In this document: piece by piece, positions 27,258-36,695 of the stretch
Layout of the letters: each line of letters opens with the position of its first letter
Position numbering within the stretch: the stretch's first letter is position 1
DNA from: CBDCWT01 sp965223305
Lineage (GTDB): Bacteria > Planctomycetota > Planctomycetia > Pirellulales > Pirellulaceae
Reading direction: 5' to 3'
NCBI GenBank assembly: GCA_965223305.1
Contig: CBDCWT010000058.1
Location: 205,491 to 269,490 of the forward strand
Length of the DNA stretch: 64,000 nt
The notes under the pieces: model-generated
Databases searched by the model: none
What the model was told of the DNA's origin: nothing
What the model saw: only the letters and a program-made list of their open reading frames with translations
Translations under genes and position numbers: made by a program

Positions 27258-28283
27258 ATGCCAAAACGTCTCGCCTCCGTCGCTCTGCTTGCCTTTTCGA
27301 CTAGCGGATTCGTCTGCCTGGTTGCCTCGGGCGGTGAATCGCGATCGGCAGGCAACGAGGCTCATCAAAAGGCGGCCGACGAGTTGTGGATCTTGAGCAC
27401 GCGGCATCTCGAGTGTCCCTGCGCCAACCCGAAGTCGCAGCCCACCTTCAACGTCTTTCGTCGCGATCCGTCGGGAGAGTGGCATTCAGCAACAGAGGAA
27501 GCCCTGCGGCAGCACGATCCAGCCCGGGCCACCGTGGTCTACGTTCACGGAAATCGCATTGAGGCGGAAGAGGTCGAACAGACGGCGCTGCAGGCCTACG
27601 AGGGCCTGCGCTGCGCCGGTGAACCGAGCACTCGAGTGATCTTCTGGACATGGCCGAGCGACCGTATTCCGGGCCAACTTCGGGACGTTCGCTACAAGAA
27701 GCACCGTGCGGACTGTGAGGCCTACCACTTGGCACGCTTTCTGGCACACTATGAGTCACCGCAGCGATTGGTACTCGTCGGCTACAGCTACGGCGCACGG
27801 GTCGCTGTCGGGGCGCTCCACCTCGTAGGTGGGGGGAGCCTGGAGACCGCTGGGGCGCTATTCGGTGAGTCGGAGTTGGCGCACGTGCGGCCGGCCGTCA
27901 CGCTCATGGCGCCCGCCATCGACGACTGCTCACTGTATAACCAGGGTGAATTCTCGCAAGCGGCGCGGCAGATGCGGGCCCTCATGGTACTCTACAACTC
28001 CCTTGATCCGATCCTCAAGCGCTACTGGGCCACCGAGCCATCCTCCCATCCAACGGCCATGGGTTATGTCGGTCTGCCGAACGACTGCGGGACCTTGACG
28101 CCCTCCTCCCAGCAAGTCGACCTCCGCTGCGAGATCGGCCGGGTCCATCACTTCCGGTATTACTTCGGTTCGTGTCGGGTGATTGAGCTCTTGCGCAGCC
28201 AAATACGAGGCTTGCGAGAAATCGAGAGTTGGGATATGGAAAACGGTCTTGCCAGACCGGACCACTTAATCACGCACCGATGA
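27258..28283 (+). CDS. Exported alpha/beta hydrolase
   Basis: A 341-aa alpha/beta hydrolase. The signal-like N-terminus (MPKRLASVALLAFSTSGFVCLVA) suggests export. The oxyanion strand and loop are VVYVHGNRIEA (about 93-103). The nucleophile elbow is GYSYGAR, with the Ser at about 176. VTLMAPAIDDC and the late HHFRYYF may carry the acid and His. The arrangement recalls DUF900-type hydrolases. The substrate is unknown. Its stop overlaps the ATG of the downstream aminotransferase by 4 nt, so the two are co-translated even though no shared pathway is obvious. Confidence 0.75.
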   Translation: MPKRLASVALLAFSTSGFVCLVASGGESRSAGNEAHQKAADELWILSTRHLECPCANPKSQPTFNVFRRDPSGEWHSATEEALRQHDPARATVVYVHGNRIEAEEVEQTALQAYEGLRCAGEPSTRVIFWTWPSDRIPGQLRDVRYKKHRADCEAYHLARFLAHYESPQRLVLVGYSYGARVAVGALHLVGGGSLETAGALFGESELAHVRPAVTLMAPAIDDCSLYNQGEFSQAARQMRALMVLYNSLDPILKRYWATEPSSHPTAMGYVGLPNDCGTLTPSSQQVDLRCEIGRVHHFRYYFGSCRVIELLRSQIRGLREIESWDMENGLARPDHLITHR

Positions 28284-29197
28284 CCGAGCCACTCGCGTAT
28301 CTCAACGGTCAGTTCGTTCCCGCATCACAACTTGTGCTGCCCGTCTACGATGTCGGGTTCGTGCAAGGGGTAGCTGTTTCCGAGCAGCTGCGAACCTTCG
28401 GAGGCCAGCTGTTCCGGCTAGGCGAGCACCTCCAGCGACTGCGCCGATCGCTGGAGATTATCGGGCTGTCGGAGCAGGTCAACTTGGACGAGCTCGCCGA
28501 AGCAGCCACGACGCTGGTGACCCAAAATCACGGCTTGGGTAACCCAGCCGACGACCTCGGGCTGTCACTGTTTGCCACACCAGGCCCCTACGCCACCTTC
28601 GCCTCCTCAGCCGCAGCTGGACCGACAGTCGGCATGCATACCTACGCGTTGCCTTTTCACCTCTGGGCCACCAGCTACGAGCGCGGGGAACAGCTAGTTG
28701 TCAGCCGCGTGCGGCAGGTCCCCGCGGCGTGCTGGCCGACCGAATTGAAATGCCGCAGCCGGATGCACTACTACCTGGCCGACCGGGAGGCCGGGTTGTC
28801 GGCCCCGGGCGCCCGCGCAGTACTGCTCGATCTGAACGGCAACGTGCTCGAAGCCTCCACGGCAAACATAATTCTCTACGCGCCTCGGGAGGGACTCGTT
28901 TCTCCGCCGCGCGGGTCGATCCTGCCCGGAGTCAGCGTGGCGACGGTGGAAGAGTTAGCCGCACAGCTGGAGCTGCCTTTTTCGCATCGAACAGTGACCG
29001 TCGATGACTTGCTGGAGGCGGACGAGGTCTTGTTGACGAGCACTTCACCCTGTGTCTGGCCTGTGGTAGCTGTCAACGGACAGCCTGTCGGAGAGGCGCG
29101 GCCAGGCCAGGTGTTCCAGCAACTGCTCTCCGCCTGGAGCAGCATGGTGGGGGTCGACATTCGTGCTCAGGCAGAGAGTTTTGCCGCACGCCGATGA
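28280..29197 (+). CDS. Class IV aminotransferase (branched-chain aminotransferase / aminodeoxychorismate lyase family)
   Basis: A 305-aa PLP-dependent enzyme of fold type IV. The start is the ATG at 28280, overlapping the upstream stop (ATGA) and opening with MTEPLAYLNGQFVPASQLVLPVYDVGFVQG, the family's N-terminal pattern. The PLP Lys is in ELKCRSRMHYYLADREA (about residue 157). Then come ARAVLLDLNGNVLEASTANI and SILPGVSVATVEELA, and VLLTSTSPCVWPV near the C-terminus. Which member it is (branched-chain aminotransferase, D-amino acid aminotransferase or 4-amino-4-deoxychorismate lyase) cannot be decided from motifs alone. Confidence 0.85.
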   Translation: MTEPLAYLNGQFVPASQLVLPVYDVGFVQGVAVSEQLRTFGGQLFRLGEHLQRLRRSLEIIGLSEQVNLDELAEAATTLVTQNHGLGNPADDLGLSLFATPGPYATFASSAAAGPTVGMHTYALPFHLWATSYERGEQLVVSRVRQVPAACWPTELKCRSRMHYYLADREAGLSAPGARAVLLDLNGNVLEASTANIILYAPREGLVSPPRGSILPGVSVATVEELAAQLELPFSHRTVTVDDLLEADEVLLTSTSPCVWPVVAVNGQPVGEARPGQVFQQLLSAWSSMVGVDIRAQAESFAARR

Positions 29198-29278
29198 ACC
29201 CCGTGGGAAGGGCAGCTAGTCGGCTCCCTTTTATCTACAGTCTCGATATCACCTGCTCTTCCAATTGAGAGCGGGACG

Positions 29279-29758
29279 TCATTTGACTTTTGCCATCTTC
29301 AAGATCGCATCAAATTCTTTCTTGCGGACAGGCTGCACGGAGAGCCGCGAGCCTTTGCGGAGCAACTCCATTTCACGCAACGCGGAGACTTGCCGCAGAG
29401 CGTCGCGCGAGATGGGCTCTGAAAAAATCCGCTGCAACTTGATGTCAACCATAAACCAGCGCGGACTGTCAGCGTCTGACTTGGGATCGAAATGCTTGTC
29501 CTTGCGATCCCAGGCCGTGTGGTCTGGATAAGCCTCTCGAACGACCTTGGCTACACCAACCACAGCTGGAGGGTCGGCGTTCGAGTGGTAGAGTAACACC
29601 CGGTCTCCTAACCGCATCTCGTCGCGCATGAAGTTCCGCGCCTGGTAGTTTCTCACGCCGTCCCAGCAAGTTGTCTGGTCAGTCTCGGCGGCCAGATCTT
29701 GGATCGAATAGGTGCTCGGCTCAGTCTTCATGAGCCAGTATTTGCCAGGCTTGCTCAT
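29279..29758 (-). CDS. EVE domain protein
   Basis: A 159-aa single-domain EVE protein of the thymocyte nuclear protein 1 family, a PUA-like fold that binds modified bases in DNA or RNA. Landmarks: KYWLMKTEPSTYSIQDLA at the N-terminus, TTCWDGVRNYQARNFMRDEMRLGDRVLLYHSN, then VVGVAKVVREAYPDHTAWD and PRWFMVDIKLQRIF. Length and motif order match the family almost exactly. It stands alone on the minus strand, facing the aminotransferase. Physiological role in bacteria is unsettled. Confidence 0.92.
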   Translation of the reverse strand: MSKPGKYWLMKTEPSTYSIQDLAAETDQTTCWDGVRNYQARNFMRDEMRLGDRVLLYHSNADPPAVVGVAKVVREAYPDHTAWDRKDKHFDPKSDADSPRWFMVDIKLQRIFSEPISRDALRQVSALREMELLRKGSRLSVQPVRKKEFDAILKMAKVK

Positions 29759-30311
29759 CGGACTCTCTCCACCGCTGTTGTGGTTACGAACTTAAGGTGT
29801 CTGGCACGAGATGGCAAATCTGCTGCCGTTTTTCGGAAGCCCAGCGAGTCGGTTCTGAAGTTCGCGCGTCTGGCTCAATCATAACCCGAAGCGTTAGCGA
29901 GGGGAGTTGGTATGCCAACGTAGGTAATTCCCTCGCTTACGCTTCGGGTTTCCGATAGGGGCCAAGAGCGCAACTTCAAAGAGCGTCAGCGGGGGGAGTT
30001 GATGTACCAACGCAAGTCATTCCCTCGCTTACGCTTCGGGTTACGATTCGCGTTTCCGTTAGCCCGGATTATTCATGAAGATCGTCGCGAGAGGTTGTAA
30101 GTACGTTCGTGGCAAGGAAGGCGAGCAATTCTTCCGCAGGCGTATTGAAGCAATACGTCGAGGGAGAATTGTGAAGCATGACGAAGCCACGGATGGACTT
30201 ACGACCTCGCAGCAGATCGCTCATGAATAATTCGGGTTAGGGGCCAGGCGCGCAACTTCAAGACCTACGCTTCGCTTCCGATCGAGGCAAACGCACAAGC
30301 GCCCACATCGC
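29759..30311. repeat. Repeat-filled gap: CCCTCGCTTACGCTTC palindromes around MITE copy 2
   Basis: No gene is seen in 553 bp. One palindrome has AACCCGAAGCG at 29883 and its inverted partner CCCTCGCTTACGCTTCGGGT ending at 29949. A second has GCGTCAGCGGGGGGAG at about 29983 and the same inverted partner ending at about 30041. These belong to the family at 8788-8968. The 180-bp element (30060-30239) follows immediately. After it a fragment (CTACGCTTCGCTTCCGATCG) near 30265 looks like more of the same repeat. Confidence 0.8.
30060..30239 (+). mobile_element. 180-bp palindromic MITE-like element, copy 2
   Basis: Exactly 180 bp including flanking TA, with TTAG on both sides. The forward 51-codon frame is intact, from the ATG at 30075 to the TAA at 30228. 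It differs from copy 1 by GTC for GTG near the left end and by CAG where copy 1 has the TAG stop. It sits immediately after a CCCTCGCTTACGCTTC palindrome. Confidence 0.92.
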
Positions 30312-33300
30312 TCAACGAGATGTCGCACCAGCCCGGCGAGCGACTGACGCCGGTCGGAGCATGCCTAGGTACGCAAAGAGGTCTGAAATCTCGCTGAGCT
30401 GGAGCGGGTCGAGCAGGCTGCTGGGCATCACCGATTGGTGATGGTCGACGACATCCTCGATCTCATCATCCGGTATCCGGTGTTTTTCGCCGTTTTGGTC
30501 GAGAACGACGATACCACCCAACGGGTCGGTTGCCACGATGCCTGTGTGAGCGCGACCGCTGGCGGTCACGACGGACTTACTTCGGTATTGATCCGAGATC
30601 ACGTGCGACGGGTAGATGATCGCTTCGAGCACCTCTTTCTTCATGAACCGCTTGCTTAACGAAGTCAAATCGGGACCCAGCTGTTCGCCCCGGTTGTGGA
30701 ACCGATGGCACTTATTGCATTGTGCTTTGGTAAATACCAGCGCCCCGTTCTGAGGAGATCCGGTGGCACCTGCCTCGCTGGTGAGGTGCGCATAGAGTTC
30801 GTCAAACTTCCACCTGCTTGTTTCCGAGGCGACCGGTAGCCGGGGGGGTGGTTGATCGGGGTATTCGGCCGAGTACCAATCTTGCCAGCCTTTCAAAACG
30901 CGTTGTGAATCATCCCCGGCAACCCGGCGACCGGTCCAATGCGTGAGCAGGTCGATCGCGTCCTGAGCCCCCTGAGCCTTTAGGCGCAGGCCCTGCAAGA
31001 TGACCTGCCGGTAGGGTTCTGGATCCTCGGGAGCCAAATCGACCGTGTTGAGTTGCCGAATCACATCACGGGCGTCGTCTCCGCTCAGGATCTTGAGGCT
31101 CTGGACCAAATACGCCCAGTTCTCTTCTGGTTGCTGGGCGAGGCCGAGCGCTGCGGTCTCCCGCCGTTCGGGTTTAGTATCCCAGATGTTCCGCAGATAC
31201 TCGACCGCCGCCGAATCTCCACTGCGGGCCAGCACCGCCACGATTCCGGCCTGCAACTGCTCAGTGGCACGCCGGTCACCCTCTCCCGACTCCAGGCTCT
31301 GGTCCAACTTCTTCAGCGCAGCAATGGTCTCTTCGTCCAACACGGCCGGCAGGTTGTAAAGGACTCCGACCGCAGCGTCGGGCCACTTCGCACCGTTGGC
31401 AAGCACGGCGAGACCTTCAACCAATGGCATGGTTCTGCCAAAGTCCCGCTCGACGTTACCGATGTATTGCTCAAAACTTCCGCCGCCCTCTTTCCGCTTC
31501 GCAGCCTCGTAGAACTCCAACAGCTCGATTCTCCGGCTGGTGGACCAGCCTCGTTCCAAGTACCGAAGTTGGAGTGCTAGATGTAGTTTTTCTACGTCAG
31601 CCGCGTTGGACTTCAGAAATGCGAAGTAGCGATCCATGGGCGAGTCCACTTGGAGATAGGCCAGCAATCGCGCTAGCTCACGGTTCATACGATCATCGCT
31701 CGATGGAAACTCCTCGCCCAGGAGATGGCCCATCTCACGGACTTCATCGGGAACGATGTCGCTGCGGTGCAGAGCGACTTGTGTCAAACGCAGCATGTCA
31801 ATGAAGTCCCGATCGGTGATGAAGTCGTCCAACAGACCGTAGAATCGATCGATCACTGCCGCCGAGTGCTCGCGACTGGGATGTTCGGTGATCAAAGCCA
31901 GTCCACCTTGGATGAAGATTCGATGCGCGTCGCTCGCCAGAGCTTCATCAGCCCATTCGTGGACGGGCGTCCGCTGCAGCAGGCGGCGTGCGGCCCAAGC
32001 CTCATACCGATCGTCGGAAACTAGGAGCTTGCTCAACGCCTGGAGCGTCGTCGATTGCCCGGTTTGCGCGAGCGCTTCGCATGCCCGGCGGCGAACGGCC
32101 CGGTCGGGATCTGCGAGCAGGGCGTTAAGCCGATGGTGAGTTTGGTCGTTCGCATGCAGGCCCATCAGCTCGGTCGCCTTGGCGCGCACAATTTCGTTCC
32201 CGTCTTTCGAGAGCCGGATCAAGAGCTCAGCGTTCGGCGACGGGCCGAACAGCTGCATCAAGTCGAGTGCGCGAACGCGGTAGTACCAAGGATTCGCATT
32301 GCTGCGGGCCACGCCACGCAACTGCTTCTCCCAAGCATCACCTAGTGCGGATTGGATGCCGGCGATCTCCTGTCGGCTCCAAGCGGCGTCGAGCTGCGGT
32401 TGCCGAATCGCTTGGCTCATCCCCTCTCCCAAGTTACGAACTGACTCAGGAACTTGTCCGGTCCACTCGATCCGGTAGATTCCGCCTTCGGTACCCCTGC
32501 CACCCGTGACAAAGTAGAGCGCTCCGTCGGGACCGACAGCCAAGTCAGTCACGTTCAATGGCCGCCCCTCGAGAAACACCTCGCTGGTTGCAGTGAAGGT
32601 CGCTCCGCGTCGCTTGGTCTTGACGGCCAGGATCCGGCCCTCGGACCAATCACCAAGGAAAATCGCGCCGTGATATCTGGCCGGAAAAGCAAAATGGTCG
32701 TAGGTGACGCTTCCCGTGGGCGAGCCACGTCCCGTGTCGAGCGTCCCGGGCAACGTATCGACGAAGTAGTCTGGGAACTTGGCCCAACCGCTCCGCCATC
32801 CCAGTTCGGCACCAGGGATCACGTGGTACAGCCGGTTAGATCGATACCAGGTCGTGCCAATATCGGACTCCATATCGCTGTCATGAACGAACAACTCTCC
32901 AAGGCGATTAAACGACAGGTCATATGGATTGCGGAAACCGCCGGCGTAGAGTTCGACTGAAGATCCTTCCAAGTCAGTGCGCAGCACCACACCGCCGGGG
33001 ACCTTCGCCCCGTTGGCGTGCCCGCCTGGGTCTTCGTAGCGCGGCAGGAGGTCACCTTCATAGTAGTAACGGTGGGGGCTCGACTCGCTGAATTGCAACT
33101 CGGCTGACGCTTGGTTGCCGGTCACTACGTAGATCAGCCCGTCCGGACCAAGCGCCAATCCATGAGCACCGTGTTCACCCATCGTCTCGCCGAATCGAAT
33201 CAGAGTGCTGACCGTCTCCAGCCGGCCATCGTGGTTGGTGTCTTCCAACCGATACAAGGCCGCGCCTTCCGGACCATCGGCAGTCACGAAGACCTTTCCG

Positions 33301-34236
33301 TTGAGTGCCAAGATGCCGTGACAGTTTTTTACTTTTCCGCAGTACTCCCGCACTGCGTCGAGCTGTCCGTCTTGGTTGTTGTCAAAGACTAGCAGCAAGG
33401 GACCTCCCTCGCGCGAGATGATAAGATGCCCAAACTCGTTGAACGCCATGGCGATTAGCGACCCAGACTCCTCGCTCGCCACCAGTTGGTGAATCGAGAA
33501 GTCGTCGGAGATCTTAAAACGCTCGGTGCTTGGCTGGCCTTCGGCCGCCACGACTTCTTCACGGACGTCCCACGGCGCGGTTTCGCCCAAACGACCCAAC
33601 TCGGTTGCGTGTGCCCACCGGCTGTCGTTGTAAATGGCCGTGTTCCACAGCGGCAGCGGACGGAGGTTGGTCTTCCACTGATGATCGGTCGAAAACGTCT
33701 CCCACTCGTCGTCGTTACCCTTCACTAGGACTCGCGCCGCAACCCCGGCAGTCGAACCGCGGACGTTGGTCACCTTGATCGCGATGATGTTGCGGCCATT
33801 GGAAAGGAGCCGAGAAATGTCATGATCCTGAAAACGCTCACTGGACGAACCGGACCCCACCCGTCCGGCCGTTGACATACAACTCATAGTTGTCGTCGGC
33901 AACGATGGAAACCTGGCCTTGCTGCGGCGATCGGACATGGACCGTACGGCGGAAGTGACAGGCAACGTGTGGGACGTGTCCTTCGTCGTGCGCTGGCGAC
34001 CAGATCCACTGGGCTTCCTGGCCGTGCGCGGGCGATGTCAGTACGCCGAGCACACAGAAGGCGAGCAGCAGCGTTACAGCCCTTCTTCGGTTCTTGAAGC
34101 CCCGGAGTGTATCTCCCGTCTCGGGGATGCCTGCCGGGATCGGGTGTGCAAATGAAGCCTTCGACCTAATCCTTGGCCGGCACGGTGCCTGGGGCTCCAC
34201 GTTGGACTGTGGTTTCTGCGTTCTTGGAATGACCAT
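30312..34236 (-). CDS. PVC-type beta-propeller / HEAT / heme-binding dehydrogenase, frameshifted near the N-terminus
   Basis: A giant secreted protein of the Pirellula/Verrucomicrobium type. The long open part (30312-33965) has a glucose-dehydrogenase-like propeller (GLALGPDGLIYVVTGNQ, GGFRNPYDLSFNRLGELFVHDSD, LAVGPDGALYFVTGGRG), then HEAT repeats, then a C-terminal c-type heme domain with CNKCH about 135 residues from the end, GPDLT after it and a possible Met ligand in SVMP. The signal peptide (AVTLLLAFCVLGVLTSPAHG) and first beta domain (QWIWSPAHDEG, YELYVNGR) lie in another frame that ends at 33838. Removing one base near 33864 joins them as VNGR-RVGSGSSSERF. It is either a real frameshift or a sequencing error. 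The upstream start (34236 or later) is uncertain. Confidence 0.8.
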
Positions 34237-34906
34237 CGTTGAGAGGTAACCCTTTTTCGGTTGCCGGGGTGTGCGGCCAGGCGCAACCCATAGCCTGCCG
34301 CGCGACTTCTCGGTTAAGAAACCGGGAAAGGCGGCCGAAGACTACCAACATTGCGGCCCACGCGGCAACAGAGGTTCGTCGTGCTAGCGACGCTGGCACC
34401 GATGGTTACGAACGAATGCGATTCTGAAATCAGCCGTTGGGCGTTAGCCCACGGTTCATGCCAGAACCGGATGCTAACGCATTCCGGCTGATGGCCCTCC
34501 CCTAGAGTGGCGATTGACTGGTCGCAAAAAGGTAGGCCGGAACAAGCGGCGAGAGAGCTCTGGCTTTGCACTCCGCGAGCGCCGCGCTGTTCCGGCGACG
34601 CAAGGCATCAAACCCGTATTGCCGGAACGGCGCGGCGTGGGAAATCGTAGGCACAGGGATGGCTGCTGGCGCCGCTTGTTCCGGCCTACCGCTCTGTGGC
34701 AATCCGCCAAACTCTGGCGAGTTCGGCTACAACTCAAAATCAGCCGCTGGGCGTTAGCCGGCGTTAGCCCACGGTTCATCCCAGAACCGGATGCTAACGC
34801 GTTCCGGCTGATTGTGGTCCTCCCAGGCGTTGCGATTGACTGTTCGCAAGTCATTTTATAGCATACGTTTGCTTCGATTCTCGATTTCTACCGAGGTGCT
34901 CCCGCA
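34237..34906. repeat. Repeat array upstream of the ABC transporter operon
   Basis: No gene is seen in 670 bp. Two ATCAGCC...GGCTGAT palindromes lie at 34429-34492 and 34739-34812; the second has an internal duplication of GCGTTAGCCGGCGTTAGCC. Each is followed by a copy of GCGATTGACTG(G/T)TCGCAA (34510 and 34836), so the pair forms a direct duplication of roughly 100 bp. Between them lies a separate 158-bp element with perfect 20-bp ends. The stretch 34237-34420 has no feature I can name. Confidence 0.8.
34532..34689. mobile_element. 158-bp element with perfect 20-bp terminal inverted repeats
   Basis: The ends GTAGGCCGGAACAAGCGGCG (34532-34551) and the exact reverse complement (34670-34689) enclose about 118 bp. 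A second inverted pair lies inside, GCCGCGCTGTTCCGGC near 34582-34600 against GCCGGAACGGCGCGGC near 34621, so the whole could fold into one branched hairpin. Only one copy is in the window and no direct flanking duplication is obvious. MITE-like by structure; mobility is inference. Confidence 0.6.
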
Positions 34907-36628
34907 ATGTCTGTCCGAAATCTGCTTCTCCTGCTCGTCCCAGTCTGTTCTCTTGTTCCCGTCGGCTGCAGCTCGCGATCCCCTTCGTCATCTTCGTCCA
35001 CTGAAAGTCCGTCGGTGCAGATCGTCGAGCGAGACACTGGCCCCACAGACCGCGGTCAAAGTGAGGAGCGGAATCTCGAGATCGAAGAGCGCTGGAATGC
35101 TTTCTACGACACCGAATACGACCGCGGCGGGACGCTCGTCGTCGGAGCTATCGGAGATGCTGACTCGCTGAACGATCTGACGAGCGGAGCTCGCGGTGCT
35201 GACAACATCATCTACCTGCTGTTCCTGCAACTGACACGACCGAGTCCCGACTTTTCGCACGCGCCGATGCTCGCCAAGTCATGGGAGTTTTCGGAAGATC
35301 ACCTCGAACTGACTTTTCACCTCCGCGACGACGTCTATTGGCACGACGGCGAGCAGACCACGGCGCACGACGTGCAGTTCACTTTTGAGAAGCAGAGGAA
35401 CCCGAACATCGGTTGGTCGGCGATCAAATGGAAGCAGTTCATCACCGAGTGTCAAGTTGTCGACGACTTTACTGTGAAATTTGTTTTCGAGCAGGTTTAC
35501 CCCTACCAATTGATGGATGCTACAGTCGGTTACATTCTGCCAAAACACCTCTTGGAAGATCTGGCTGATGAGGAGTGGAAGGACTGTGAGTTCAACCGCA
35601 AGCCGGTGGGCAACGGACCGTTCAAGTTCAAAGAATGGAAGGCCCAACAGCACATCGAAATCGTCGCGAACGAAGATTTTCATTTGGGCCGACCGCCACT
35701 CGACCGAGTGATCTTCAAGGTGGTGCCCGACCAGGAGAACCTGGTCCTCCAGCTGAAGAGTGGTGATATCGACGCTATGGAACGTGTGCCTCCCCAGTTG
35801 TTTGATGGCCTGTCCAAGCAAGGGCAACTGGTTTCCCACATCTATTCCGGTCGCGACTACACTTACCTAGCTTGGAATCTGCGCAATCCTCTATTCGAGT
35901 CCAAGAAAGTGCGTCAGGCGCTGACGATGGCCATCAATCGTGAGGAGATCATCGATGCGCTGTTGTTTCAATTCGGGGAGGTCTGCAACGGACCCATTTC
36001 GCCCATTATCTGGGCACACAACCCGGACGTACCGACCTTCCCGTACGATCCGCAGCGAGCCAAGCAGTTGCTAGCCGAGGAGGGCTGGCGCGACACCGAT
36101 GGCGACGGCTGGCTCGACAAGGATGGCAAGCGATTCTCGTTTTCTCTCCGAACTAACAAGGGGAACCGCTTGCGCGAGGATGTCACAGTGATGGTGCAGA
36201 ACATGCTCAAGGAAGTCGGAATCGAGGTGGAACCGAACATCCTGGAGTGGACGATTCTGTTACAGGACCTGAACCAACGAAACTTCGAGGCAACGGTCAT
36301 GGGATGGAGCGTCGCCCTCAAGATGGACATGACCACGGTTTGGCACTCAGCCTCCATCGAGGACAAGTTCAACTTTGTTTCCTACTCCAACCCCGAGTTC
36401 GACGCTCTGAACGACAAAGCGATTTTCGAGATGGACCGCGAAAAGGCGAAGCAGATGTGGTGGAGAGCACAAGAGATGGTTGCTGAAGATCAGCCTTACA
36501 CCTTCCTTTACACTCCGAAGTCGATCAACGTTATTCACCGACGGTTTGAGAATGTGCAGATGGAGCCGGTAAGCTGGGTGTACAACCTGGAGCAGTGGTG
36601 GGTCCCCAAAGATCAGCGAAAGTACTGA
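34907..36628 (+). CDS. ABC transporter substrate-binding lipoprotein, oligopeptide/dipeptide type
   Basis: A 573-aa family 5 solute-binding protein. Lipobox VPVG-Cys21, then a Ser-rich linker and a charged helix. The SBP_bac_5 fold begins near residue 75 (GGTLVVGAIGDADSLNDLTSG) and includes PMLAKSWEFSEDHLELTFHLRDDVYWHDGEQTTAHDVQFTFE. Further on come KKVRQALTMAINREEII and YDPQRAKQLLAEEGWRDTDGDGWLD. It captures peptides or similar ligands outside the inner membrane and hands them to the two permeases that follow. First gene of a five-gene transporter operon. A weak terminator-like hairpin after it may raise its level relative to the permeases. Confidence 0.93.
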   Translation: MSVRNLLLLLVPVCSLVPVGCSSRSPSSSSSTESPSVQIVERDTGPTDRGQSEERNLEIEERWNAFYDTEYDRGGTLVVGAIGDADSLNDLTSGARGADNIIYLLFLQLTRPSPDFSHAPMLAKSWEFSEDHLELTFHLRDDVYWHDGEQTTAHDVQFTFEKQRNPNIGWSAIKWKQFITECQVVDDFTVKFVFEQVYPYQLMDATVGYILPKHLLEDLADEEWKDCEFNRKPVGNGPFKFKEWKAQQHIEIVANEDFHLGRPPLDRVIFKVVPDQENLVLQLKSGDIDAMERVPPQLFDGLSKQGQLVSHIYSGRDYTYLAWNLRNPLFESKKVRQALTMAINREEIIDALLFQFGEVCNGPISPIIWAHNPDVPTFPYDPQRAKQLLAEEGWRDTDGDGWLDKDGKRFSFSLRTNKGNRLREDVTVMVQNMLKEVGIEVEPNILEWTILLQDLNQRNFEATVMGWSVALKMDMTTVWHSASIEDKFNFVSYSNPEFDALNDKAIFEMDREKAKQMWWRAQEMVAEDQPYTFLYTPKSINVIHRRFENVQMEPVSWVYNLEQWWVPKDQRKY

Positions 36629-36633
36629 TTGTT

Positions 36634-36659
36634 GGGGCTGGCGAAGCCCCGTCATTTTT
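36634..36659 (+). terminator. Attenuator-like hairpin after the substrate-binding protein gene
   Basis: GGGGCT pairs with AGCCCC around GGCGA, followed by GTCATTTTT. It is short and the T-run is offset, so partial termination between the binding protein and the first permease is the likely effect, a common arrangement in peptide-transporter operons. Confidence 0.5.
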
Positions 36660-36695
36660 CGCCACGCCGGGAACTGATCCTCCCCTGCCAATCGT

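Noticed and set aside
26943..27485. Minus-strand extension of the small lipoprotein to 27485
   Set aside because: It runs opposite to the hydrolase gene. The signal peptide and ribosome binding site clearly place the start at 26942.
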